From: Terrabacter sp. 28
GTDB taxonomy: Bacteria > Actinomycetota > Actinomycetes > Actinomycetales > Dermatophilaceae
NCBI GenBank assembly: GCA_000955875.1
Contig: JYOE01000002.1
Span: forward strand, 62,001-126,000
Direction of reading: 5' to 3'
DNA length: 64,000 nucleotides
Shown here: in pieces, positions 1 through 7,142 of the stretch
How positions within the stretch are numbered: position 1 is the stretch's first letter
How the letters are laid out: the number at the start of each line of letters is the position of its first letter
The notes under the pieces: generated by a model
What the model was told of the DNA's origin: nothing
What the model saw: the letters and a program-made list of their open reading frames with translations, nothing else
The model's database searches: none
Program-made: the position numbers and the translations under genes

Positions 1-1249
1 GTCCGCGGAAGCCGAGCATGTGGGCCCACTTGCCGAGCAGCGCGTATGGGTGTTCGGCCATCGGGGCGTCAGCGGCGGCCGCCTCGATGTGCTGCCGGGC
101 GACGGTCTGGGCGATCGTGGCACGGAGCCGGTGCAGGTGCGGGCTCGTCGTGTCGGTCGAGTCGGTGGCGGACTTCGTCGCGTACTTCGCGAGGTAGCCA
201 GCGACCTGTTCGGCTTCGAGCTGCTGCTCGGGGTCGTCGGTGCGGTGGGCGTCACGGACCGGGCGGGCGTCGACCTGGCTGCCGAAGCGGAGCCGCCGGA
301 CGAGGTCACCCCCGAGCAGGGGCGGGGCCTCGAACCACACGGCCGCGGCGGCGGTCTCGATCGCGGTGGAGAGCAGGGCAGCGGTGATCCCGACCGGGGC
401 CGCCGCGTGCGTGTCGCCGTCCTCGGTGGTCTTGCCGTCGACGCGGACGAGGGCGTGGAAGTGGACCAGGCCGCGCAGCTGGTACTCGGCGACCTTCGCG
501 AACTGGACCGTCGCGATGCGTGCGAGCCGGTGCCGGCTGACCCCGAGCATCCGCGCGAGGACGCGGCGCAGGGCGATGGTGAACCGGCGCCACAACTCGG
601 GAGCCCACCACTGCCACACGATGTGTGACGGGTAGTCGTAGCAGTCCCCGCACAGCGGCTGCCCGAGCAGCGGATCGCCGTCGACGTGGGTGGCATGGCA
701 CGACCTCGACCGACCGTGTGGGCACCACTCTGCTTGGTCCTTGGCCCCGTAGGGACGGCAGCGGCGGCCGTTGCGGGTGCCGTGGACCGGGCCGAAGGAC
801 GGCGCGGTGAGGGTTGCGAACACGAGCGGGTTCTCCGACACCGTGTGGGGGACGCCCTTGCCGCCGACGACACCGGCCCGGATCAGGTGGAACGTGTCTG
901 CGGCATAGACGCGCGAGCAGGAGGGGCAGTCGGCGGCGCGGCGGTTGCCGCAGCGCACGTGAAGGACGCCGAGGGGCTCCTCGTCCGACGAGTAGAACCC
1001 GAGCACCTCGCCCGTGGTCACGTTGATGGTCTGGGAGTAGCCGTGGAGCCGGATCGGCTTGGCGCAGTGCCCGACCCGGGCGGCCGTCGTGGCCCAGGCG
1101 TCGAAGTCACGTGAGATGAGCCGATCGGTGATCTCGCGCTCGAGGCGGGGCGTCAGGTCGGGCAGGTCCAGCCCGGCGTCATCGCTGTAGCCGGGGAAAG
1201 TTCCCCTGTCGGCGTGGCGGGACGTCGGGCTGGACTGCTGCACGGTCAC
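1..1249 (-). CDS. RepSA-type replication initiator, C-terminus beyond the window
   Basis: Initiator of the RepSA family, which starts rolling-circle-type replication of excised AICEs such as pSAM2. The minus-strand frame stays open from the GTG at 1249 to the window edge (416 codons visible). It shows the family's cysteine-rich stretch, RCGNRRAADCPSCSRVYAAD, around 890-960, and a second conserved segment with CGDCYDYPSH and WWAPELWRRFTIALRR around 550-650. The GTG start lies 4 bases after the whiB stop, so translation is probably coupled; a second in-frame GTG at 1243 is possible. The C-terminal part lies left of the window. In known AICEs xis and int follow rep, which fits the expected position of the missing integrase. 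Confidence 0.88.
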   Translation of the reverse strand, partial: MTVQQSSPTSRHADRGTFPGYSDDAGLDLPDLTPRLEREITDRLISRDFDAWATTAARVGHCAKPIRLHGYSQTINVTTGEVLGFYSSDEEPLGVLHVRCGNRRAADCPSCSRVYAADTFHLIRAGVVGGKGVPHTVSENPLVFATLTAPSFGPVHGTRNGRRCRPYGAKDQAEWCPHGRSRSCHATHVDGDPLLGQPLCGDCYDYPSHIVWQWWAPELWRRFTIALRRVLARMLGVSRHRLARIATVQFAKVAEYQLRGLVHFHALVRVDGKTTEDGDTHAAAPVGITAALLSTAIETAAAAVWFEAPPLLGGDLVRRLRFGSQVDARPVRDAHRTDDPEQQLEAEQVAGYLAKYATKSATDSTDTTSPHLHRLRATIAQTVARQHIEAAAADAPMAEHPYALLGKWAHMLGFRG

Positions 1250-1253
1250 GAGG

Positions 1254-1619
1254 TCACGCAGCCTGCGGGCTGGTCGGGGCGGTGGTCGGCGCGGGCAACG
1301 CGTCGGCGAGAACGACGGGCAGGAGCTCCCCGGCGACGAGCCGGCGCTGGAACGGGAGGCGTTCGTCAGTGTCGAGGCCGCCCCAGACCCCGTACTCCTC
1401 GTGGAAGGCGAGGGACCAGGCCAGGCAGGGCCGACGGACCGGGCAGGAGGCGCAGATCGCCGCTGCACGGGCCTGGACCCGTCGACTGGTGTCGGCGAAC
1501 CACAGTTCGGGATCGGTCTGGCGGCAGGTGCCGCTCTCCATCCATCCGGCGCCGGCGAGAGCCCGGAGCGTCGGGTCGGGACGGCCGCGCAGGGCGCCGA
1601 GGGCAGTCTGGGTGCTCAT
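1254..1619 (-). CDS. WhiB-family iron-sulfur transcription factor
   Basis: Small Wbl protein of about 121 residues. It has the four-cysteine cluster site (Cys in GTCRQTDPELWF, then CASCPVRRPC) and the GVWGG turn followed by a short basic stretch. Wbl proteins bind a 4Fe-4S cluster and usually act with the principal sigma factor. The ATG at 1619 shares one base with the upstream translocase stop (TGATG); a GTG at 1622 is an alternative. It sits between the transfer and replication genes of one operon, so it probably adjusts element or host expression to redox or growth state. The proline/alanine-rich tail is unremarkable. Confidence 0.88.
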   Translation of the reverse strand: MSTQTALGALRGRPDPTLRALAGAGWMESGTCRQTDPELWFADTSRRVQARAAAICASCPVRRPCLAWSLAFHEEYGVWGGLDTDERLPFQRRLVAGELLPVVLADALPAPTTAPTSPQAA

Positions 1620-3286
1620 CACGCCGCCTCCGGACCGACTCCCGAACCCGCTTCCGCGGGGAGAGATTTAGTCGAGGTCCGGGGCCGGCGGGAAGAGCGC
1701 GAGGGACGCGGGGCCCTGGGCTTTCGCGACCGCACCGACGGACCTCCGCCCGGCTCGACGTCCGCGGTCGATCGGAGGTCGACGTGGGCGTCCTCGACAA
1801 CATCGGCGGCCTCGACGGGCGTGGCGGTGTCGGGGACGTAGGGCGCAGGGTGGGTCGTGGCGACGTCGCGGACGAGGTCATCGGGCCAGAAGTCGGCTCG
1901 GACCCGGTCAGCGGAGCCGTCTTCCTCGATGACCCATGCCGTGCCCGGTGTGGAGGGTGAGATCCGGTGCGCGGGCGCAAGGGCAGCGGTGCCGTCGCCG
2001 AGGACCATCCGGGTCTCATCGGCCGACCGGAGCCGCAGCGCGATCGTCTGAGTGAACAGGCCCCGCAGCCCGACGACCTCCTTGCGGGGGTCCTGCACGC
2101 ACGCCAGGACGATGACCCCGAGGGCCCGGCCTTGGGTGAGCACCTCGGCGAGCAGCCGGGTCGCCTCCTTGCGGATCTCCGGGTCCGCGTACGCGGTCAG
2201 GACGGCGAGCTCGTCGATGGCGAGCACGTGCAGCGGATCCGCGGACGTGGGCTGGTGCAGCCGGGTGACGCCGGCCATCCGGTGCCCACGCTCGTCGACG
2301 ACCCGCAGGAGCCGCTGCAGGACCTCGAGCGCCTGAGCCGGCGTGGTGGCCACGTCAGAGAACAGGTGCCGCCCCATCCCGACCTCGACGCCACGTTTGA
2401 GGTCGACACCCCATAGCCGGACCAGGCCAGAGCGGACGGCCGGAGCGAGGCCACCGCAGACACCCCAGAAGATCGACCCCTTCCCAGAGCCGGAGCATCC
2501 GACGACGAGCGTGTGCCGTCCGGTCAGCGGAAGCAGCCACCGGGTGCCGTCCTGACGTCGACCGACCGGGACAGCGTCGACGAGCACCTCGACGGGCGTA
2601 GTCGCGGGTCGGATCGGGGCGAGGCGGTCGGCCATGATCAGGACGAACTCGACCGTCGAGGGCGACAGGGCGCGGCAGCGAAACGAGCGAGCGGCCGCAG
2701 CTGCGGCGAGGGCGGGTGCGGCCTTCTCGAGGTCCTCGACCGTCTGACCGGTCCGCGCGCGTGCGGTGATGGTCAGTGTGACGCCGCGGGCGGTGACCGA
2801 GCACAACCGCGGGTGCACCCACACCGTCGAGGCGGTGGACGGGCGTTGGTGGGTGAGCGCACGCAGGGCCGAGGCGCTCCAGCTGGTGCGTTGATCACGT
2901 TGGACCGACAGGCCACACTCCCGAGCAAGAATTGGCCAGCGCCGTCGAGCCCAGCGACGCCACGATGCCCGCTTGAGGGGACCGGCCGCCCACTTCTCGT
3001 ACGACCCCGGCCACCAGCGAGCACACACCACCGCGACGACGGCGGGCACGATCCAGCCGAGCACGAGCAGTTGGATCGCGACCGGCTGACCACCGGGGAA
3101 CAGCCGCAGCACGAACGCCAGCCCAGCGACGGCGACCACCCAGCGCAGGTGCCGGTACGTCCACAGCAACGCCGCCCAAATCAGAAGGGCGAGGACCCGT
3201 AGTGCCGAGCCAGCCTTCCCCACAACGGTCCCCACACTCGGGGCGATCCGTGAATGCGTTAGAGCCACCGGGGCTGAGGCGCGCAT
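1619..3286 (-). CDS. FtsK/SpoIIIE-type DNA translocase (TraSA-like transfer protein)
   Basis: A 555-residue hexameric-ATPase-type protein that in AICEs moves double-stranded DNA between mycelial cells. The N-terminus has about three membrane segments (residues 30-90). The motor domain shows Walker A GCSGSGKG near residues 263-270 and Walker B VLAIDELAVL near 352-360. The ATG at 3286 overlaps the upstream stop (TAATG), which decides the start over a longer in-frame extension reading back through the preceding gene. It is longer than the motor core alone but in the usual range for TraSA/TraB proteins. It acts at the membrane and is presumably repressed by the GntR protein encoded at 3801-4577. 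Confidence 0.92.
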   Translation of the reverse strand: MRASAPVALTHSRIAPSVGTVVGKAGSALRVLALLIWAALLWTYRHLRWVVAVAGLAFVLRLFPGGQPVAIQLLVLGWIVPAVVAVVCARWWPGSYEKWAAGPLKRASWRRWARRRWPILARECGLSVQRDQRTSWSASALRALTHQRPSTASTVWVHPRLCSVTARGVTLTITARARTGQTVEDLEKAAPALAAAAAARSFRCRALSPSTVEFVLIMADRLAPIRPATTPVEVLVDAVPVGRRQDGTRWLLPLTGRHTLVVGCSGSGKGSIFWGVCGGLAPAVRSGLVRLWGVDLKRGVEVGMGRHLFSDVATTPAQALEVLQRLLRVVDERGHRMAGVTRLHQPTSADPLHVLAIDELAVLTAYADPEIRKEATRLLAEVLTQGRALGVIVLACVQDPRKEVVGLRGLFTQTIALRLRSADETRMVLGDGTAALAPAHRISPSTPGTAWVIEEDGSADRVRADFWPDDLVRDVATTHPAPYVPDTATPVEAADVVEDAHVDLRSTADVEPGGGPSVRSRKPRAPRPSRSSRRPRTSTKSLPAEAGSGVGPEAA

Positions 3287-3717
3287 TACGCAGCCCCCTT
3301 GGCCTGGCCGGAGGAGGTGCCGGACTGGCCGGGAGCGATCATGGACTCGGCGCGGAAGGACCACGAAATCCGACCGCGACCCATCGAGGTCTCCTCGATC
3401 CACGGCAGCGCCGTCAGACCGGTGAACTCGACCGGCGTCCATGGGAACGGCGTCTTGTTCTCCGGCGGCACCGGCTGGACCTTGGCGAAGAACTTCACCG
3501 TCACCGCGGTCTCCCGCTTGCTCGCCTCTTCATCTGCGTCGAGCACCGTCACCGACCACACGAGCAGGCCAGTCTCCGGGTCCACCTGCTGCGGCCGCGA
3601 GCCATCCGCGCGCTTCTCAGCGTTGAAGTCCAGGACCGGCTCGACCGTGCCCTTGAGGAACGCCCCGTTCGGGAACACGTCGCCGAATCCGACCTTGAAC
3701 CGCTTCTGCATTGCCAT
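3286..3717 (-). CDS. Small conserved-type AICE protein of unknown function, first gene of the tra-rep operon
   Basis: 143 residues, soluble, no membrane segment or catalytic motif recognised. The N-terminus (MAMQKRFKVGFGDVFPNGAF) and alternating charged and hydrophobic strands suggest a compact beta-rich fold. The ATG at 3717 is preceded by AAGGAG at a normal distance. The stop overlaps the start of the translocase gene, so the two are probably made together. Genes of similar size sit before traSA in other actinobacterial elements as far as I recall, but I cannot assign a function. A role in DNA transfer or replication control is inferred from position only. Confidence 0.75.
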   Translation of the reverse strand: MAMQKRFKVGFGDVFPNGAFLKGTVEPVLDFNAEKRADGSRPQQVDPETGLLVWSVTVLDADEEASKRETAVTVKFFAKVQPVPPENKTPFPWTPVEFTGLTALPWIEETSMGRGRISWSFRAESMIAPGQSGTSSGQAKGAA

Positions 3718-3734
3718 GATTGCTCCTTGTCCAG

Positions 3735-3784
3735 TCGTCTAGAGCAGTTGCCCTGTGACAACAGTAGAGCACTCATCTAGACGA
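3735..3784. promoter_or_regulatory. Inverted repeat upstream of the transfer operon, probable GntR operator
   Basis: Perfect 9-bp inverted repeat: TCGTCTAGA at 3735-3743 and TCTAGACGA at 3776-3784, 32 bases apart. It lies between the GntR gene and the transfer operon, just upstream of the ATG at 3717. The core AGACG/CGTCT recurs in the palindrome before the GntR gene itself (4589-4598), which suggests one repressor binds both. Binding by the GntR protein is inference. Confidence 0.55.
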
Positions 3785-3800
3785 GCGGCAAGGGATGGCG

Positions 3801-4577
3801 TCAGCTGGCCGGGAACCGGTACTCGAGGACGTAGCTCGGGGCTGCCTTCACGGTGTCGGTCAGTTCGACCGGTAATCCGTTGGCGTCAAAGGCGATTCGC
3901 CTAACGGTGAGGACAGGCGTTCCGGCGGGAAGGCGCAGCCGGCGACGCTCTTCTGGCGTGGGCATCCGCGCAGCCACCTCCTCCGAGAACTCAGCCAACA
4001 CGTGGCCCGCCTCCTCGATCCGCGCATAGATGCCGCCCGGACCGGTGTCTGCCGCTTCGATCGCGGTTCCCTTTGCGATCGATAGCGGCACATAGGACGA
4101 CGCCAGCTCGACCGGCTGGCCATCCATCAGGTATCGGCGTCGACGGGCGACCACCCTCGACCGCGCCGGGATGGCCAGGGCCTGGCGTACATCTGCGGAG
4201 GCCGGCTCACTCCCGACCTCGATCTCATCGACGGAGGGGACGCCGATGCCCTCGGCCTCAGCGATGAAGGCGGCCTGCCCTGCCTCTCGATGCCGCCGAG
4301 CGAATCTGTCCGAGGCGACACGCCGCACCACCGGACGCTCCCGGACAAACACGCCGCGGCCATGCTCTGCGACAAGCAGGCCTTCAGCGCTTAGCTCCCC
4401 CAACGCCTGGCGAACGGTCATGCGTGCGACGCCGAAGTGCTCCCTCAGCTGCGTCTCGGAGGGCAGCTTGTCACCGGGAGCGAGACGACCCGACCCGATG
4501 GCCTCCCTCAGCGCCGTCGCGATCTGCTTGAAGGCAGGGGTGTCAGAAGTCTTGTCGACCTCTCCCAGCTCAAGCAT
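3801..4577 (-). CDS. GntR/HutC-type repressor, KorSA-like
   Basis: 258 residues. The N-terminal winged helix-turn-helix (residues 10-80, with LPSETQLREHFGVARMTVRQ) is typical of GntR proteins. The C-terminal UTRA-type ligand domain includes RSRVVARRRRYLMDGQPVELA and a closing YVLEYRF. In pSAM2 the GntR protein KorSA represses the replication and transfer genes, and the position next to the transfer operon and a Nudix gene fits that role. It is transcribed away from the Nudix gene with 41 bases between the starts, where a CAGACGTCTG palindrome lies. The ligand is unknown. Confidence 0.85.
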   Translation of the reverse strand: MLELGEVDKTSDTPAFKQIATALREAIGSGRLAPGDKLPSETQLREHFGVARMTVRQALGELSAEGLLVAEHGRGVFVRERPVVRRVASDRFARRHREAGQAAFIAEAEGIGVPSVDEIEVGSEPASADVRQALAIPARSRVVARRRRYLMDGQPVELASSYVPLSIAKGTAIEAADTGPGGIYARIEEAGHVLAEFSEEVAARMPTPEERRRLRLPAGTPVLTVRRIAFDANGLPVELTDTVKAAPSYVLEYRFPAS

Positions 4578-4588
4578 GGCTACTCCTC

Positions 4589-4611
4589 CAGACGTCTGTA
4601 GTACCTACACT
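4589..4611. promoter_or_regulatory. Divergent gntR-nudix promoter with two small dyads
   Basis: The stretch holds a perfect palindrome CAGACGTCTG (4589-4598), a dyad GTAG-tac-CTAC (4598-4608) and a TACACT minus-10 box (4606-4611). The box lies 7 bases before the Nudix ATG at 4619, so that transcript should be leaderless. The dyads overlap the promoter elements and share the AGACG core with the repeat at 3735-3784. Confidence 0.55.
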
Positions 4612-4618
4612 TTGGCAG

Positions 4619-5071
4619 ATGAGCCCACACAACATGACTGAGACACCACGTCACTCGGTCAGCGTGGCCGCCGCCATCTTCGACGAGAGCGGCGAGAACG
4701 TCCTGCTCATCAAGCGCCGCGACAACGGGAACTGGGAACCGCCGGGCGGCGTCCTGGAGCTCGACGAGTCCATCGAGGACGGGCTGCGCCGGGAGGTGCG
4801 CGAAGAGACAGGCGCCGATATTGAGGTGGGCCCCCTCAGCGGCGTCTACAAGAACATGAGCCGGGGCATTGTGGCCTTGGTCTTCAGGGCCCGCGCGTTC
4901 TCGGATCCGGCGATCTCTACAACCGAAGCCACAGAAGTGGCATGGAAGCCTGTGTCGGGTATCTCAACGCTGATGTCGCCTGCGTACAGCTGTCGCATCG
5001 AGGACGCCGTCGACATCGAGGGTCCCGGCGCAACGGTACGGCAGCACGATGGCACAGAGCTTCTGGCCTAG
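4619..5071 (+). CDS. Nudix hydrolase, Pif-like
   Basis: 150 residues with a complete Nudix box: G then x5, E, x7, REVREETGA (from GVLELDE to TGAD, about residues 40-62), which binds Mg and cleaves nucleoside diphosphate derivatives. The start at 4619 follows a TACACT box by 7 bases, so it is probably leaderless; an internal ATG at 4634 is an alternative. Substrate cannot be read from sequence. In pSAM2 the immunity factor Pif, which blocks entry of a second copy of the element, is a Nudix-motif protein encoded next to korSA. The same neighbourhood here makes an immunity role plausible. Here the pair is divergent rather than co-oriented. Confidence 0.85.
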   Translation: MSPHNMTETPRHSVSVAAAIFDESGENVLLIKRRDNGNWEPPGGVLELDESIEDGLRREVREETGADIEVGPLSGVYKNMSRGIVALVFRARAFSDPAISTTEATEVAWKPVSGISTLMSPAYSCRIEDAVDIEGPGATVRQHDGTELLA

Positions 5072-5089
5072 ACCATCCATGGCCGCACC

Positions 5090-5129
5090 TGCGGTGGACG
5101 CCCGCCACACTCGACGAGCATCCACCGCA
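5090..5129. terminator. Hairpin between convergent genes
   Basis: Perfect 9-bp inverted repeat TGCGGTGGA (5090-5098) and TCCACCGCA (5121-5129) with a 22-base loop. It lies between the Nudix stop and the stop of the ImmA gene and could end transcription in both directions. There is no U-tract. Confidence 0.45.
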
Positions 5130-5130
5130 A

Positions 5131-6261
5131 CTAGAGCGCGCGGAGGGCCGGCGGCGGCCGATGCCCTTCCCTATTGTCACCGCTTGTCCGGAGGGGCAAG
5201 AAAGATAGGCCTAGAAGGAGCGCTTCGATCTCGCGCTCCGGGACCTCGCTCTCGGCGGCCATTCTCCTGACGGCGGCACCACCACTCGACCTCATCTCGG
5301 CCATCACTGCGCCCAAGAGTCGCGACTGCTCGGGGTGGATTCCGTCTGGCTCCCCACGGCGATACCCGCGGGAGGAAAGGTCCACCATCCAGTTCCTATA
5401 AGTCCACTCTCCTACCACTCCCAGGTCGTGCAAGCGCCTAACCATCGCGACCGCCGAAACACGCCAGGACTTCTTGAGGACCATCACGTCAGCCATTCGA
5501 AGGTCACGCACGCCCGTTGCCACTTGCCCAAGGACCCCGGACGCGGGCATTAGAAACGCAGAGGCGAACTCATTTGCCTCATATTCATACTTCTTGGCCC
5601 GGCTGGTTGAAATTTCCTTGTGCAGGATAAGGTGACCGAGTTCGTGCGCGAGGTCGAACCGCAACCGCTCCGCACTCTTGGCAGTGTTCAGAAAAATGTA
5701 CGGGCGCGCCTCAGACCAAAATGAGAAGGCGTCGACATCCCTGTCTTCAGGATCGATTCCGAAAACGCGCACACCCTGACGCTCGAGCGTGCCCAGCAGG
5801 CTTTTGATCGGCGCGTCCCGCAATGACCACGCCGCCCGCAAGAGCTCGGCCGCCTCCGCAGGCCCCACGTCCTCGGAGGACTTGGGGGAGGCAAGGGCGT
5901 CTAGATCAGGCACGTCTGACTTCGGCGTGTGGAACTTGCGGTCCAGCCAATCGCTGAAACCCAGCCCAAACCTCGCCGCCGCCACTACCCGCTTCGTCTT
6001 CCGGGCGCCAAGGCTTGACAAGGCGCGAAAGCTCACAGTCTCGACGGGAAGGTCGGGCAATGCGAGTTGCTGGAATAGCCTTGTCTCCACGTCGAACAAC
6101 TGCGCGAGCGTATTAATCGGTGGCGCAGTGACTTCACCCGCTTCCCACTTCGTGACGGTGCGCCTACTCACGCCACAGCGTTCAGCCAACTCCTCTTTCG
6201 TCCATCCTGCCCGCTCGCGCAACAGAGTCAGCGTTGCAGGATCGAAGTCGCCTTCGGTCAC
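5131..6261 (-). CDS. XRE-type HTH fused to an ImmA/IrrE-type zinc metallopeptidase
   Basis: 376 residues. Residues 8-60 form an XRE helix-turn-helix (ELAERCGVSRRTVTKWEAGE). Residues 190-260 carry the ImmA/IrrE (DUF955) peptidase core with HELGH at 206-210 and a downstream YEYEANEFASAFLMP that should supply the third zinc ligand. Such proteins cleave or inactivate repressors, as ImmA does for ICEBs1, or act as antitoxin-like sensors. The GTG start at 6261 overlaps the stop of the preceding gene (GTGA), so the pair is coupled. A TCACCTGAGGTGA palindrome before the operon is a likely autoregulatory site. The C-terminal 110 residues have no assignment. Confidence 0.85.
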   Translation of the reverse strand: MTEGDFDPATLTLLRERAGWTKEELAERCGVSRRTVTKWEAGEVTAPPINTLAQLFDVETRLFQQLALPDLPVETVSFRALSSLGARKTKRVVAAARFGLGFSDWLDRKFHTPKSDVPDLDALASPKSSEDVGPAEAAELLRAAWSLRDAPIKSLLGTLERQGVRVFGIDPEDRDVDAFSFWSEARPYIFLNTAKSAERLRFDLAHELGHLILHKEISTSRAKKYEYEANEFASAFLMPASGVLGQVATGVRDLRMADVMVLKKSWRVSAVAMVRRLHDLGVVGEWTYRNWMVDLSSRGYRRGEPDGIHPEQSRLLGAVMAEMRSSGGAAVRRMAAESEVPEREIEALLLGLSFLPLRTSGDNREGHRPPPALRAL

Positions 6262-6929
6262 TTGGCCACGACCGTGAAGCTCGCGTCCTCGTCACCCTCC
6301 TCGATTGGGGTGACTCCACCAGTTACTGCGATAGACGGCAAGAGGATGCGCTCGCCCCAACCGGTCACGTACCCCGACTCATTGACAACGGTCGGCAGGG
6401 ACATTTCTAGGTAGATGGCGTCGTCCGTGGCACGGACGAGCAGAAGCCAGACGGGCAGTGCAGAGAGGTCCACGGTGGCCTCTTCAACGCCAGGCCAGTC
6501 GAAGAGACGCGGCATCCAGTCAGCGTTCTGCCGGACCCGCTGGAGGGTTGCTGGGCCACGGCGACGCCGCACTCGCGGGTGGCGGGGACCGCGATACCCA
6601 GTGAATTCATCCCCACCCATCACAGCAATCGCGACACCGGAGCTCGGATTGACCACCGTCTCCAGATTGTTGGTCCTGTCGATCTTCCATTCGCGACTCA
6701 GCGTCAAGCACCGTCGTCGAAGGCCAGCCGTGGTGTCGCTCCACATGCGCTGACCAGGAGACTGTCGAGGATGGAAGGGTCCGCACTGAGAGCGCCCCTC
6801 GTCACCGTCCAGCACAGCCTCCCGAACCGTCGACGCCGTGAGCCCCATCTGCGCAAGTCGCGCCTCGGCCCGGGCACCCTCATAGATCTGCGTGCCCTGC
6901 GGCTGCAGCCGCCTTCCTGCTTCGCTCAT
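6258..6929 (-). CDS. Unknown protein coupled to the XRE-ImmA gene
   Basis: 223 residues. No family name can be given with confidence. The middle contains NPSSGVAIAVMGGDEFTG followed by a basic stretch ([20 protein letters not shown]), then an aromatic-hydrophobic segment (LPVWLLLVRATDDAIYLEMS) and WGERILLPS near the end. There is no signal peptide or true membrane helix. The ATG at 6929 has GGAGAG at the right distance. It is the first gene of a two-gene operon and its stop overlaps the start of the XRE-ImmA gene, which implies a functional pair: substrate, toxin or effector with its peptidase regulator. Confidence 0.75.
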   Translation of the reverse strand: MSEAGRRLQPQGTQIYEGARAEARLAQMGLTASTVREAVLDGDEGRSQCGPFHPRQSPGQRMWSDTTAGLRRRCLTLSREWKIDRTNNLETVVNPSSGVAIAVMGGDEFTGYRGPRHPRVRRRRGPATLQRVRQNADWMPRLFDWPGVEEATVDLSALPVWLLLVRATDDAIYLEMSLPTVVNESGYVTGWGERILLPSIAVTGGVTPIEEGDEDASFTVVAK

Positions 6930-6964
6930 CAGACTCTCCTGCTGCCAGTCGGTAGGTTCCCCAA

Positions 6965-6988
6965 ACTGTACCTCACCTGAGGTGACAA
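6965..6988 (-). promoter_or_regulatory. Promoter and palindromic operator of the XRE-ImmA operon
   Basis: On the minus strand a TACAGT box (6965-6970) precedes a 35-base leader to the ATG at 6929. A near-perfect dyad TCACCTGAGGTGA (6973-6985, 6-bp arms around one G) overlaps the region just upstream. A TTGTCA at 6983-6988 is too close for a normal minus-35. The dyad suits an XRE dimer, so autoregulation is inferred. Confidence 0.5.
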
Positions 6989-7142
6989 AAGAGGAACCAA
7001 GGCGACGCGGCGCGCCGACACAACCTCACATGCACCGCCACGAGATAGCAGTTGCGGTGCGCACCCCTAGGCTGGGCGTCGCAGTCCAACGACAGGAACC
7101 GGCGCCGACGCGCCTGCCAACCGATCATCAAGAGAGGCGGCC

